From positions 661,541 to 725,540 of the forward strand of contig NC_016943.1 of the NCBI RefSeq assembly GCF_000284015.1: 64,000 nucleotides of DNA. The letters are read 5' to 3'. Below are positions 40,520 to 49,704 of this stretch, piece by piece. The DNA comes from Blastococcus saxobsidens DD2. GTDB lineage: Bacteria > Actinomycetota > Actinomycetes > Mycobacteriales > Geodermatophilaceae. How positions within the stretch are numbered: the first letter of the stretch is position 1; each line of letters opens with the position of its first letter. Made by a program: the position numbers and the translations under genes. Under the pieces are notes generated by a model. It was not told the origin of the DNA and made no database searches. It saw only the letters and a program-made list of their open reading frames with translations.

Positions 40520-41253
40520 TCACGACAGATGCCGCAGGAACGACTGCGGATCGGCGAGGAACTGCCGCCAGCTCGCGGTGAGCTCCAGGTCGGCCCAGTC
40601 GGCGTCCCGCAGCCCCCAGGGACCAACTCGAGCAGCCGTGCTCCGGGCAGTGCGGCCAGGACCGGCGAATGCGTGGCGACGACGACCTGCGCCCCACGCG
40701 CCGTGAGATCGGCCAGCTGCGCCACGAGCGACAGCGTGCCGGTGAAGGACAGGGCCGCATCGGGCTCGTCGAGGACGTACAGCCCCGGTCCGCGGGCACG
40801 GTCGCCCAGCAGCGACAGGAACGCCTCGCCGTGGGAGAGCTCGTGGAACAGCGGTTCGGGCCGCTTGTCGTTGCGGTTGTCCTCGAGGTAGCTGTAGAGG
40901 CCGTGCAGCGTCTCGTCGCGCAGGAAGTACGCCCACCGGGCCGCGCCGGGGCTGCGTTCGACGATCAGGTCGAGGGCGCCGGGCTCGCTCGGCCGGGTGC
41001 GGTGCCGGGCGGACACCGACCCGCCCTCGGCGTTGAGCCCGAGCGCGGCGGCCAGCACCTCGAGCACCGTCGACTTGCCCGAGCCGTTCTCCCCGACGAG
41101 GACCGTGGCGCCCCCGCCCAGCTCCAGTCCCTCCCGGAGGATCTGGGCGACCGCGGGCACGGTGGCCGGCCAGCCCGCGGCAGGGGGAGGGGCGTCCGGG
41201 TCGGGCCTGAGCCGGCGGACGGGTCTGCGGTCCACGAGCCGATCCTGGCTCAC
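40520..41253 (-). pseudogene. AAA/ABC-type ATPase (RecF/SMC-like) interrupted by a 1-bp deletion near its 3' end
   Basis: From ATG 41253: Walker A VLVGENGSGKSTVLEVL, signature LSHGEAFLSLL, Walker B GLYVLDEPDAALS, and the switch VVVATHSPVLAALPGARLLEL. Then the frame goes wrong. The expected tail, GPWGLRDADWADLELTASWRQFLADPQSFLRHL, is in the next frame and ends at 40520. Restoring one C at about 40622-40625 (GACC to GACCC on the plus strand) gives a ~244-residue family-length protein. The motifs are intact, so a sequencing omission is as likely as mutation. It lies directly beside the IS110 insertion. Confidence 0.8.
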
Positions 41254-41265
41254 CTCTGCGGGTCC

Positions 41266-41295
41266 TGACCCGAAAATGACTGACCCGAAAATGAC
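41266..41295. repeat. 15-bp tandem direct repeat at the IS110 left flank
   Basis: TGACCCGAAAATGAC occurs twice in a row (41266-41280 and 41281-41295), between the ATPase start and the IS110 gene. It is AT-richer than its surroundings. It could be a duplicated insertion junction. Confidence 0.75.
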
Positions 41296-41371
41296 TGGGG
41301 TACGGGCGAACGGAACCGACGGCTCGGCCTTGGGGCTGCGCCGAGTCGGGGACGGGCGAACGCTTGTGGGG

Positions 41372-42643
41372 TTAGGCGGCTGGGGTGAGGGTGACGGTGT
41401 AGCCGAGGGCTTCGAGCTGGTGAACGTGAGCGCGGCGTCGCCGGTCGGGGTCGGTTCGTTTGGCGTGGAAGTCCGAGCCGAGGTCGACGAATCGGGCGTC
41501 GGGATCAGACAGCAGATGCCAGATGATCACCAGCATGGAGCGGCCGACGGCGACCATGGCCTTCTTCCCGCCGCGGCGGCGGGCCAGGCGGCGATATCGC
41601 TCACCGAGGAAGGTGTCGGTCTTCGCCGCGCCGGCGACGGCCTCGCCGATGACTTTGGCCAGGTAGCGGTTTCCGTGGCCGGTGCTGCCGGCGCCCTTCT
41701 TCTTGCCGGCCGATTCCTTGGTGCCGGGGGCGAAGCGGGCCCAGGCGCACAGGTGCCCGTCGGTGGGGAACCGACTCATGTCCAGGCCGATCTCGGCCAG
41801 GATTGCGCTGGCGGCGACGCGGCCGATGCCGGGGATCTCATCGAGCTTCGCCACCGCGTCGGTGAAAGGGGCGACCATCTCCTCGATCATCACCTCGAGC
41901 TCGGCGATGTCGGCTGAGAGGCCGTCGATGCGGGCCAGCATCGTGGTCAGCAGCCGGGCGTGGTGATCGGTGAAGTAGCCGGTGAACGCCTCTTCCAGGT
42001 CGGTGAGCTTGGCGCGCATCCGGCCCCGGGCCAGCGCGGCGAGCACCTTGGGGTCGCGGGTGCCGGCGATCAGCGCGGCCAGCATGTCCCGCCCGGAGGC
42101 GCCGAAGATGTCGCTGGCCACCACCGACAGCTTGATCTGTGCGTCTTCGAGCAGCTTCTCCACCCGCTGCTTCTCCGCGGTACGCACCTCGACCAGATCG
42201 GCGCGGTAGCGGGTGACATCGCGCAGCCGGCGGATCTTCGGCGGAGGCACGAAGCTGGGCCGCAGCATGCCGCGCTCGGCCAGCTTGGCCAGCCACACCG
42301 CGTCCAGCTTGTCGGTCTTGGGCCGGCCGGGCAGGTGCTTGACGTCGCGGGCGTTGACCAGCTTCGGGTTCAATCCGCGGGCCTCGAGCAGGTAGTACGG
42401 CGGCTTCCAGTAGTCGCTGGTGGCCTCCATGACCACCTCGCTGACGCCCAGCCCGGCCAGCCGGTCGGCCATCACCAGCAGTGAGCGGGTCATCGTGCGA
42501 TAGGTGACCACCTCCTGCATCCGCTTGCCCGGCCGGGTCGGATGCGGCACCCGCACACAGCACACCAGCTCGGCCTTGCCGATATCCAGCGCCGCCACCC
42601 GGGCGACGATCTCCTCGACCTGTTGATCTTCCTGAAGCACCAT
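41372..42643 (-). CDS. IS110-family transposase (DEDD RuvC-like)
   Basis: 423 residues. The N-terminal RuvC-like domain has VAALDIGKAELVCCV (first Asp), VVMEATSDYWKPPYYLL (Glu), and GRPKTDKLDAVWLAKLAERG (the final two Asp). The C-terminal Tnp_20 domain has EIPGIGRVAASAILAEIG and WARFAPGTKESAGKKKGAGS, with the catalytic-type Ser region, and HGNRYLAKVIGEA. All are intact, so the element may be active. AGGAGG lies just upstream of ATG 42643. Confidence 0.95.
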   Translation of the reverse strand: MVLQEDQQVEEIVARVAALDIGKAELVCCVRVPHPTRPGKRMQEVVTYRTMTRSLLVMADRLAGLGVSEVVMEATSDYWKPPYYLLEARGLNPKLVNARDVKHLPGRPKTDKLDAVWLAKLAERGMLRPSFVPPPKIRRLRDVTRYRADLVEVRTAEKQRVEKLLEDAQIKLSVVASDIFGASGRDMLAALIAGTRDPKVLAALARGRMRAKLTDLEEAFTGYFTDHHARLLTTMLARIDGLSADIAELEVMIEEMVAPFTDAVAKLDEIPGIGRVAASAILAEIGLDMSRFPTDGHLCAWARFAPGTKESAGKKKGAGSTGHGNRYLAKVIGEAVAGAAKTDTFLGERYRRLARRRGGKKAMVAVGRSMLVIIWHLLSDPDARFVDLGSDFHAKRTDPDRRRRAHVHQLEALGYTVTLTPAA

Positions 42644-42890
42644 GACCTCCTCGCTCTCACCGACCCCTCGGGGGGCCGCCCGCGAGGACTGCTGGGCAGG
42701 ACGAGCAATCTGATCCGCGTGCTCGAAGCGACAAGGAAGCGCCCACGGCGCAGCCCTCGGCACCCTGCTGGCTCACGACCTCCCACGATCAGGGACAACC
42801 GGCGTCGGCGGGCGACCCGACACACATTTTCAGCGCGGAACGCGCGGCCGCCAAGGCCAAGGATGCTGGCTCAGCGCCGACCGTGAGCCA
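42644..42890 (-). ncRNA. Candidate bridge RNA region of the IS110 element
   Basis: IS110-group elements encode a structured bridge RNA in the non-coding DNA upstream of the transposase that pairs with donor and target. The ~250-bp upstream non-coding stretch here is the right size and position, while the downstream side is only about 90 bp. No loops have been matched to a target, so this is positional evidence. Confidence 0.35.
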
Positions 42891-42930
42891 GGAACCCTGA
42901 TGACCAGGAGACCTGATCATCGGGGCGCCC

Positions 42931-44472
42931 TCAGCGGCCGAGGTGGCGGTACCGGTGCAGCCGGGTGCGGAAGCGCTCGGTGTCGTCCCGGCCGAGCAGA
43001 CCGGCCAGCTCCTCGCCGAGCACCCGGCCCAGCCGCAGGCAGAACTCGGTCGGTTCGTCGGCGGCATCGGGCCGCTCCGGCACCACCCGGTCGACGATGC
43101 CGGCCCGCCAGAGATCGGTGGCCCGTACTCCCTGGTCGGCGGCCATCTCGCCGGCCCGGTCCACGGTGCGGTGCACGATGGCCGAGGCGCCCTCCGGCGG
43201 CAGCGGGCCCAGCCAGCCGTTGGCCGCGGCCAGCACCCGGTCGGCCGGCACCAGGGCGAGCGCCCCGCCGCCGGTGCCCTGCCCGAGCAGCACCGCCAGC
43301 GTCGGCGCCTTCAGCACCACCAGGTCGTGCAGGCAGCGGGCGATCTCCCCGGCCAGCCCGCCCTCCTCGGCCTCCCGCGACAGCGCCGCGCCGGGGGTGT
43401 CGATCAGGGTCACCAGCGGCAGCCGCAGCTCCGCGGCCAGGTGCATGCCGCGCCGCGCCTCGCGCAGGGCCGCCGGGCCCAGCGGCACCGACAGCGACTG
43501 GCCCCGCCGGTCCTGCCCGAGCACGACGCACGGGGCGCCGCCGAACCGGGCCAGCGCGAGCAGCAGCCCCGGGTCCTTCTCACCGGCCCCGGTGCCCGAG
43601 AGCCCGACGACGTCGGTGGCGGCGGTCCGCAGCAGCCGCCGCACGCCCGGGCGGTCCTCCCGTCGCGACGCGGTGACGACGTCCCAGGCGGTACGCCCGT
43701 CTGCACCGTCCACCCCGCCCAGCCCCGCGTCGGTGCCGTCCTCGGGGGTGGGCCGCTCGGCGTCCCGGACGTCGAGGTGCCAGGTCTGCCGGGCCGAGAG
43801 CACGCGCAGCGCGCGGTCGGCGACCTCGGCGATCTCCCCGTGCGGGACGACGGCGTCGATCAGGCCGTGCTCGGCCAGGTTCTCGGCGGTCTGCACCCCC
43901 TCGGGGAACGGTTCGCCGTAGAGGGCCTCGAACACCCGCGGGCCGAGGAAGCCGATCGAGGCGCCGGGCTCGGCGATGGTGACGTGCCCGAGCGAGCCCC
44001 AGGAGGCGAGCACGCCGCCGAAGGTCGGGTGGCGCAGGTACACCAGGTAGGGCAGTCCGGCCTCCTTGTGCCGGGCGATGGCCGCGGTGATGCCGATCAT
44101 CTGCAGGAAGGCGACCGTGCCCTCCTGCATCCGGGTGCCGCCCGACACCGGTGCCGCGAGCAGCGGCAGCCCCTCGTCGGTGGCCCGCTCCACCGCGGCG
44201 ATCAACCGCTCGGCGGCGGCCACGCCGATGGAGCCGGCGAGGAAGCCGAACTCGCCGGCGACGACGGCCACGCGCCGGCCGCGCAGCCTCCCCTCGCCGG
44301 TGATGATCGACTCGTCCTGCCGCGACTTCTCCTCGGCCGCCGCCAGCTCGCGCGCGTAGCCCTCCGACACGTCGGGGCGGACGACCGGGGAGTCCCACGA
44401 CGTCCACGAGCCCGCGTCGAGCACGAGGTCCCGGAGCGAGCGTGCGTCGAGCCGGGCGGGCTTCCCGCTCAC
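42931..44472 (-). CDS. Acyl-CoA carboxylase carboxyltransferase (beta-alpha fused)
   Basis: 513 residues with two crotonase-fold halves. The beta half has SRQDESIITGEGRLRGRRVAVVAGEF, PVSGGTRMQEGTVAFLQM and ASWGSLGHVTIAEPGASIGFLG. The alpha half has GVRRLLRTAATDVV, LPLVTLIDTPGAALSREAEEGG and LLGQGTGGGALALVPADRVLAA. It moves carboxyl from biotin to an acyl-CoA. No zinc ribbon and no biotin carboxylase are nearby, so its partner subunit must be elsewhere. GTG 44472 overlaps the CoA-transferase stop by 4 bases. Confidence 0.88.
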   Translation of the reverse strand: MSGKPARLDARSLRDLVLDAGSWTSWDSPVVRPDVSEGYARELAAAEEKSRQDESIITGEGRLRGRRVAVVAGEFGFLAGSIGVAAAERLIAAVERATDEGLPLLAAPVSGGTRMQEGTVAFLQMIGITAAIARHKEAGLPYLVYLRHPTFGGVLASWGSLGHVTIAEPGASIGFLGPRVFEALYGEPFPEGVQTAENLAEHGLIDAVVPHGEIAEVADRALRVLSARQTWHLDVRDAERPTPEDGTDAGLGGVDGADGRTAWDVVTASRREDRPGVRRLLRTAATDVVGLSGTGAGEKDPGLLLALARFGGAPCVVLGQDRRGQSLSVPLGPAALREARRGMHLAAELRLPLVTLIDTPGAALSREAEEGGLAGEIARCLHDLVVLKAPTLAVLLGQGTGGGALALVPADRVLAAANGWLGPLPPEGASAIVHRTVDRAGEMAADQGVRATDLWRAGIVDRVVPERPDAADEPTEFCLRLGRVLGEELAGLLGRDDTERFRTRLHRYRHLGR

Positions 44473-45680
44473 GTGGACGACCCGTCCAGCCAGGCGCGGA
44501 TCGCGTCGCCGTCGGCGCCGAGCACCGGGGGGGCGGCGTGGTCGCGGCGGGTCGTCTCCGTCTCGCCGTCCGGACCCGGCGCGAAGAACCGCAGCGGCGG
44601 GCCGGGCAGCGACACCCGGCCGAGCGTGGCGTGGTCGACGTCGACCCGCAGGCCCTGGGAGAGCGCCTGGTCCCAGCCGTAGACCTCGTCGATCGAGCGC
44701 ACCTTCCCCGAGGGGATGCCGACCGTCGCGAGCCGGGCGAGCAGCTCCTCGGCCTCGATGTCGGCGAAGGCGCCCTCGAGCAGGGCGATCACCTCCTGGC
44801 GGTGCTCCACGCGGTCGCCGTTGGTGCCCATCCCGGGCGCCTCGGGGTCGAAGCCGAACTCGGCGCACAGCTTCCGCCACAGCGAGTCGTTGGCGCAGGC
44901 CACCTGGACGCTGCCGCCCTTGCAGTGGAACAGGCCGTACGGCGCGATCGAGGGGTGGTGGTTGCCCTGCGCGCGGCCCACCTTCCCGGCCACCGTCCAC
45001 GCCGTGCCCTGGAAGGCGTGGACGCCGACGATCGCGGCGAGCAGCGAGGTGCGCACCACCTGCCCGCGGCCGGTCTTCTCCCGCTCCATCAGCGCGGCGA
45101 GCACCCCGTAGGCGCCGTACATGCCGGCCAGCAGGTCACCGATCGGGACGCCGACCCGCTGCGGGTCGTCGGGCCCCGAGCCGGTGAGCGACATCAGCCC
45201 GCCCTCGCCCTGGGCGATCTGGTCGTAGCCGGCCCGGCCGCCCTCGGGGCCGTCGTGGCCGAAGCCGCTGATCGCCAGCGTCACCAACCGCGGGTTGAGC
45301 TCGGCGAGGACGTCGGTTCCGAACCCGAGCCGGGCCAGTGTGCCCGGGCGGAAGTTCTCCATCAGCACGTCCGCTCGGCGCAGCAGTTCGGTGAGCGTCG
45401 CCTTGTCGGCCTCGTCCTTGAGGTCGAGGGTGATCGACTCCTTGTTCCTGTTCGTCGACAGGAAGTACGTGGACTCCCGGTCGCCGGCCATGTCGTCGCC
45501 CGCCCCACCACCCCCGGGCCACACGAACGGCGGGCCCCAGCCGCGGGTGTCGTCCCCGCTGCCCGGGCTCTCCACCTTGATCACCCGGGCGCCGAGGTCG
45601 CCCAGCATCATCGCGGCGTGCGGCCCGGCGAGGGCGCGGGTCAGGTCGACGACGAGGACGCCGTCGAGAGGTCCGGACAT
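44469..45680 (-). CDS. CaiB/BaiF (family III) CoA-transferase
   Basis: 403 residues. LVVDLTRALAGPHAAMMLGDLGARVIKVE is the family opening. NRNKESITLDLKD and VLMENFRPGTLARLGFG are CoA-binding segments, and YDQIAQGEGGLMSLTG holds the catalytic Asp. It swaps CoA between carboxylic acids. It is coupled to the carboxyltransferase, and a permease lies upstream, which suggests one pathway for an imported carboxylate. Confidence 0.92.
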   Translation of the reverse strand: MSGPLDGVLVVDLTRALAGPHAAMMLGDLGARVIKVESPGSGDDTRGWGPPFVWPGGGGAGDDMAGDRESTYFLSTNRNKESITLDLKDEADKATLTELLRRADVLMENFRPGTLARLGFGTDVLAELNPRLVTLAISGFGHDGPEGGRAGYDQIAQGEGGLMSLTGSGPDDPQRVGVPIGDLLAGMYGAYGVLAALMEREKTGRGQVVRTSLLAAIVGVHAFQGTAWTVAGKVGRAQGNHHPSIAPYGLFHCKGGSVQVACANDSLWRKLCAEFGFDPEAPGMGTNGDRVEHRQEVIALLEGAFADIEAEELLARLATVGIPSGKVRSIDEVYGWDQALSQGLRVDVDHATLGRVSLPGPPLRFFAPGPDGETETTRRDHAAPPVLGADGDAIRAWLDGSST

Positions 45681-45764
45681 GGCAGTCTCCCTGGCTCAGT
45701 GCCCGCCGGCTCCGGCGGCGCACGCGGAAAGTGTCTCAGCGTTGAGGTAATTTCGGTAGGCGGG

Positions 45765-47102
45765 TCACAGCCAGCCCGGGACGACGAACACCAGCCACGC
45801 GAGCAACGGGCCCACGGCGACGACGATCGCGGCGTAGCCCAGGATCTGCTTGTAGAAGCGGTCCTTGTCCACGTCCTGCGCGGCGGCCAGGACCAGCGCG
45901 CCGTTGGTCGAGAACGGGCTCACGTCGACGATGGTCGAGGCCACGGACAGGGCGACCACCACACCCACGGCGCTGATCTCCCCGGACTCCAGGAACGGCA
46001 CCGCGAGCAGGATGGCGACGCCGATGATCGCCGTCGACGACGCGAACGCCGACACCACGCCGCCGATGTAGGCCAGGAGGAGCGCGATCACCAGCGGCAC
46101 CCCGAGCCCGATCACGGCGTCCCCGACGTAGTCGATCGTGCCGGCTTCCTGGAGCACGAACACGAAGGTCAGGACGCCGGCGATGAGGAGCACGGTCGAC
46201 CAGCTGATCTGGCTGACCGCCCCCTTGTGCTGCGTGGCCGAGAACAGCGCGAGGACGACGGCGACGGTGATGGCGACGAAGCCGATGTCGAGATCGAACA
46301 CCAGGGCCAGGACGGCGACCACGACCAGGCCGACGAGCGTGAGGATCTGCTCGAAGCGGACGGGCTCCGGACGGTCGGGGTGGATGTGCTCGTCGTCGTC
46401 CCCGCCGACGGCGGGGCCCGGCGCGGCGCCGTGACCACGGACCACCGTGCCGTGGACCTGCTCGGCGTGCGGCACCGGCTGCGCGGCGACCTTCCGGCCG
46501 ATGAGCTTGCGCCCGCCCAGCAGGAAGAACAGCACCAGGGCGATGGCGATGTTGAAGAACAGCGCCCCGAGGAAGACGGCGAGCGGGCTGCCCGGCAGGC
46601 CCTCGCCCTCGACGATGGTGTTCACCGTGACGCCGTAGACGCTGATCGGCGAGAAGCCGCCGCCCTGGGCGCCGTGGATGACCATCATCCCCATCAGCAG
46701 CGGGCTGATGTCGTGGCGCGCGGCGAAGGTGAGCGCGATCGGCGCGATGATCGCCACCGCAGCGGGGGAGAGGGCGCCGATCGCCGTGAGCAGCGCGGTG
46801 ACGAAGAACATGATCCAGGGGATCGCCGCGACGTGGCCGCCGACGAGCGTCACCGCCCCGCGCACCAGCAGGTCGACCGTGCCGTTGTTCTGCGCTATCG
46901 CGAACAGGTACGTGACGCCGATCAGGGTCAGCACCAGCTCGGCGGGGAACCCGGTCAGGATGTCGTCGGTGCTGAGGCCCACCGAGAGGGTGCCCACCAC
47001 GAAGGCGGCGACGAAGGCGAGCGCACCCATGTTGATGGGCAGGAAGGTCGCGATCGCGAAGATCACGACCAGCGCGATGATGGTGACGATCTCGGGTGAC
47101 AC
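45765..47102 (-). CDS. SLC13/MatC-like dicarboxylate permease
   Basis: 445 residues, about 11-12 helices. The opening VTIIALVVIFAIATFLPINMGALAF and GTLSVGLSTDDILTGFPAEL match the MatC N-terminal domain. NPTV-type motifs are replaced by DVSPFSTNGALVLAA and GGGFSPISVYG. Related carriers import malonate, citrate or arsenite. A hydrophilic loop rich in His and Asp (about residues 215-260) separates two halves. GTG 47102. Confidence 0.85.
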   Translation of the reverse strand: MSPEIVTIIALVVIFAIATFLPINMGALAFVAAFVVGTLSVGLSTDDILTGFPAELVLTLIGVTYLFAIAQNNGTVDLLVRGAVTLVGGHVAAIPWIMFFVTALLTAIGALSPAAVAIIAPIALTFAARHDISPLLMGMMVIHGAQGGGFSPISVYGVTVNTIVEGEGLPGSPLAVFLGALFFNIAIALVLFFLLGGRKLIGRKVAAQPVPHAEQVHGTVVRGHGAAPGPAVGGDDDEHIHPDRPEPVRFEQILTLVGLVVVAVLALVFDLDIGFVAITVAVVLALFSATQHKGAVSQISWSTVLLIAGVLTFVFVLQEAGTIDYVGDAVIGLGVPLVIALLLAYIGGVVSAFASSTAIIGVAILLAVPFLESGEISAVGVVVALSVASTIVDVSPFSTNGALVLAAAQDVDKDRFYKQILGYAAIVVAVGPLLAWLVFVVPGWL

Positions 47103-47246
47103 GGGCGCTCCCGCGGCGTCGGTGGATGAGGTCGGCCACACTCTGTCAGTGACCGGCCGGTAGCGCCCGCCGGTCGTGGTGGCGGCTGCGGCACCGCTCG
47201 GGGTCGCGCGCCGGGTCGTTTCCGCCGGCCTCGCTAGGCTGCCCGC

Positions 47247-48167
47247 ATGTCGATCTCCAGCAGCCGTCCGGCCCGGAAGGCGGTCATCCCCGTCGCGGGG
47301 ATGGGCACCCGGTTCCTGCCGGCCACCAAGGCGGTGCCCAAGGAGCTGCTCCCGGTCGTCGACCGGCCGGCACTGCAGTACATCGTCGAGGAGGCCGCCC
47401 GCGCCGGCCTGCCCGAGGTCCTCATGGTCACCGGCCGCGGCAAGGCGGCGATCGAGGACTTCTTCGACCGCACCCCGGAGCTCGAGGCGGCGCTGGAGAA
47501 GAAGGGTGACGCCGCCCGCCTGGCGGCCGTGCACGAGTCCACCGAGGTCGCGCAGGTGCACTTCGTGCGCCAGGGGGAGGCCCAGGGCCTGGGTCACGCG
47601 GTGCTGCAGGCGGCCGCCTTCGTCGGGGACGAGCCGTTCGCGGTCCTGCTCGGTGACGACCTGATCGACGCCCGCGACCACCTGCTCGAGCAGATGCTCG
47701 CCGTCCAGGCCGAGCACGGCGGCTCGGTGATCGCGCTGCTCGACGTCGGCCGGGAGAACATCGACAAGTACGGCGCCGTGGCCGTGGAGCCCACCGCCGA
47801 CGGCGGCGACGTCGTCGCGGTCACCGGTCTGGTCGAGAAGCCGCCGGTCGAGGAGGCACCCAGCAGCCTGGCGATCATCGGCCGCTACGTGTTGGCGCCG
47901 GAGATCTTCGAGGTGCTGCGGGAGACCGCTCCCGGCCGCGGCGGGGAGATCCAGCTGACCGACGCGCTCGCCACGCTGGTCGAGCGCGGCCGACCCGTCC
48001 ACGGGGTGGTCTTCGGCGGTCGCCGGTACGACACCGGGGACAAGCTCGACTACCTCAAGGCGGTGGTCCGGCTCGCCGCGGAGCGCGACGACCTGGGGCC
48101 GTCGTTCACCGCATTCCTGCGCGACTTCGTCACCGAGCTGCCCGCCGAGGGCGCGTCGTCGTCCTGA
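47247..48167 (+). CDS. galU: UTP-glucose-1-phosphate uridylyltransferase
   Basis: 306 residues. The N-terminal nucleotide site reads VIPVAGMGTRFLPATKAVPKELLPVVDRPALQYIVEEA (in two halves), then VTGRGKAAIEDFFDRTPELE, VLLGDDLID and GLVEKPP, with GRGGEIQLTDAL near the end. Makes UDP-glucose for wall and storage polymers. First of the galU-moeA-rimJ-sepX order known from mycobacteria. Confidence 0.97.
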   Translation: MSISSSRPARKAVIPVAGMGTRFLPATKAVPKELLPVVDRPALQYIVEEAARAGLPEVLMVTGRGKAAIEDFFDRTPELEAALEKKGDAARLAAVHESTEVAQVHFVRQGEAQGLGHAVLQAAAFVGDEPFAVLLGDDLIDARDHLLEQMLAVQAEHGGSVIALLDVGRENIDKYGAVAVEPTADGGDVVAVTGLVEKPPVEEAPSSLAIIGRYVLAPEIFEVLRETAPGRGGEIQLTDALATLVERGRPVHGVVFGGRRYDTGDKLDYLKAVVRLAAERDDLGPSFTAFLRDFVTELPAEGASSS

Positions 48168-48279
48168 CCGGCGCCCGCGAGGGCACGATCGGACGGCGGC
48201 GCGTGGGAGGTCCCCGTCCGGGGCCGGCGCTGCCGCAGGCAGCGGTGCCGGCAGAGGGCACGGCGGGACGGTGGTGAGG

Positions 48280-49704
48280 ATGTCCGGGCAGAGCGACAAC
48301 GGCGGCAGCGGCGGCGGAGGGTTCCGGAGCCATCGGGACACCGCCCAGGTCGACATGCCCATGGCGCCGCCCCGTCGTCCCGGTGCCGGCGTGGCGCCCG
48401 CCGCCCCCTCGGTGCCGGTTCCCGCGCTCACCGGGCCGGTGCCCCTGCCGGCCGACGGCCGCTCGGACGCCTCGCCGCTGGTGCGCACCGTGGAGCGGCA
48501 CCTCGACGAGATCCTCGCCGCCGTGCCCCAGCCGGACGCCATCGAGCTCGCCGTCCTCGACGCGCAGGGGCTGCTCTGCGCCGAGGACGTCGTCAGCCAG
48601 CGGGCCCTGCCGGCCTTCGACCAGGCGGCGCTCGACGGCTACGCCGCACGGGCCGACGACGTCGCCGCCGCCACCGTGGCGCAGCCGGTGGAGCTGGCCG
48701 TGGTGGGGGAGAGCGTCGCGGGGGCCAGCGCGCCGTCGTCCATCGGGCCGGGTCTCGCGCTGAAGGTGGCCGCGGGCGCCATGCTGCCGTCGGGCGCCGA
48801 CGTCGTCGTCCCGGGCGTCTGGACCGACCAGGGAACGGTGCGGGTCGCGGTGCAGGCCGGTCCGCCGGCCGGCAGCTACGTGCGCCGGACGGGCGACGAC
48901 GTCGCACCGGGGGATCCGGCCGTGCACGTGGGCACCCCGATCGGTCCCGCCCAGATCAGCCTGCTGGCGGCCGTGGGACGCGACCGGGTCCTCGTCCGGC
49001 CCCGGCCCCGGGTCGTGGTGCTGAGCGCCGGCACCGAGCTGGTGGACGTGAGCGCCACCCCGTCGCCCGGCCAGGTGGTCGACGTCAACAGCTACGCGCT
49101 GGCCGCGGCCGCGCGGGACGCCGGTGCAGACGCCTACCGGTGGGGCATCCTCCCCGGGGACCCCCGCCGGCTGACCGAGGTGCTGGAGAGCCAGCTGCTC
49201 CGCAGCGACCTGCTCCTGATCTCCGGCACGTTCGCCAGCGGCGGGTTCGACATGGTGCAGGAGGCGTTGGCCGGCCTGGGCGGCATGCGCTTCCGGCAGG
49301 TGGCGATGCACCCGGGCCCGGCGCAGGGATTCGGCCGGCTGGGCCGGGACGAGGTGCCGGTCATCTGCGTGCCCGGGGAGCCGGTGGCCGCGCTGGTGGC
49401 CTTCGAGGTCTTCGTCCGGCCGGCCATCCGGCTCATGCTCGGCAAGCGCCAGCTGTTCCGTCGCACCGTCCAGGCGATCGCCGGCCAGCCGCTGCTGTCG
49501 CCGCTGGGCTACCGCCAGTACCTGCACGGCACCGTGATGCGGCACCCGGACGGCGGCTACGTCGTGGAGCCGGTCGGCGAGGCCACCGACGCGCTCCTCG
49601 CCCGGATGGCCCGCGCCAACTGCCTGATCGTCATCGACGAGGACGTCACCGAGGTGGCCGCCGGCGGGCTGATCACCGTCATGCCGCTACTCCTCGGTGG
49701 CTGA
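48280..49704 (+). CDS. moeA: Molybdopterin molybdenumtransferase MoeA
   Basis: 474 residues. After a disordered Gly/Pro-rich ~65-residue N-terminal extension, the MoeA domains follow: QRALPAFDQAALDGYAARADDV, LKVAAGAMLPSGADVVVPG, PRVVVLSAGTELVDV and DVNSYALAAAARDAGADAYRWG, with HPGPAQGFGRLGRDEVPVICVPGEP as the molybdate-binding region. The usual SGGVS is SGTFASGGFD here. ATG 48280; the long extension is common in actinobacteria. Overlaps the acetyltransferase by 8 bases. Confidence 0.93.
   Translation: MSGQSDNGGSGGGGFRSHRDTAQVDMPMAPPRRPGAGVAPAAPSVPVPALTGPVPLPADGRSDASPLVRTVERHLDEILAAVPQPDAIELAVLDAQGLLCAEDVVSQRALPAFDQAALDGYAARADDVAAATVAQPVELAVVGESVAGASAPSSIGPGLALKVAAGAMLPSGADVVVPGVWTDQGTVRVAVQAGPPAGSYVRRTGDDVAPGDPAVHVGTPIGPAQISLLAAVGRDRVLVRPRPRVVVLSAGTELVDVSATPSPGQVVDVNSYALAAAARDAGADAYRWGILPGDPRRLTEVLESQLLRSDLLLISGTFASGGFDMVQEALAGLGGMRFRQVAMHPGPAQGFGRLGRDEVPVICVPGEPVAALVAFEVFVRPAIRLMLGKRQLFRRTVQAIAGQPLLSPLGYRQYLHGTVMRHPDGGYVVEPVGEATDALLARMARANCLIVIDEDVTEVAAGGLITVMPLLLGG

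Larger units (their letters stand above)
41281..42900 (-). mobile_element. IS110-family insertion sequence (edges approximate)
   Basis: Contains one DEDD transposase gene and about 250 bp of non-coding DNA upstream of it. Ends cannot be set exactly because IS110 members lack terminal inverted repeats and target duplications. The left limit is taken from the repeat junction at 41281 and the right limit from the start of normal spacing before the carboxyltransferase gene. Confidence 0.75.

Noticed and set aside
41281-42900. Terminal inverted repeats or target duplication for the IS element
   Set aside because: None visible, consistent with the IS110 group; the 15-bp doublet is at one side only.
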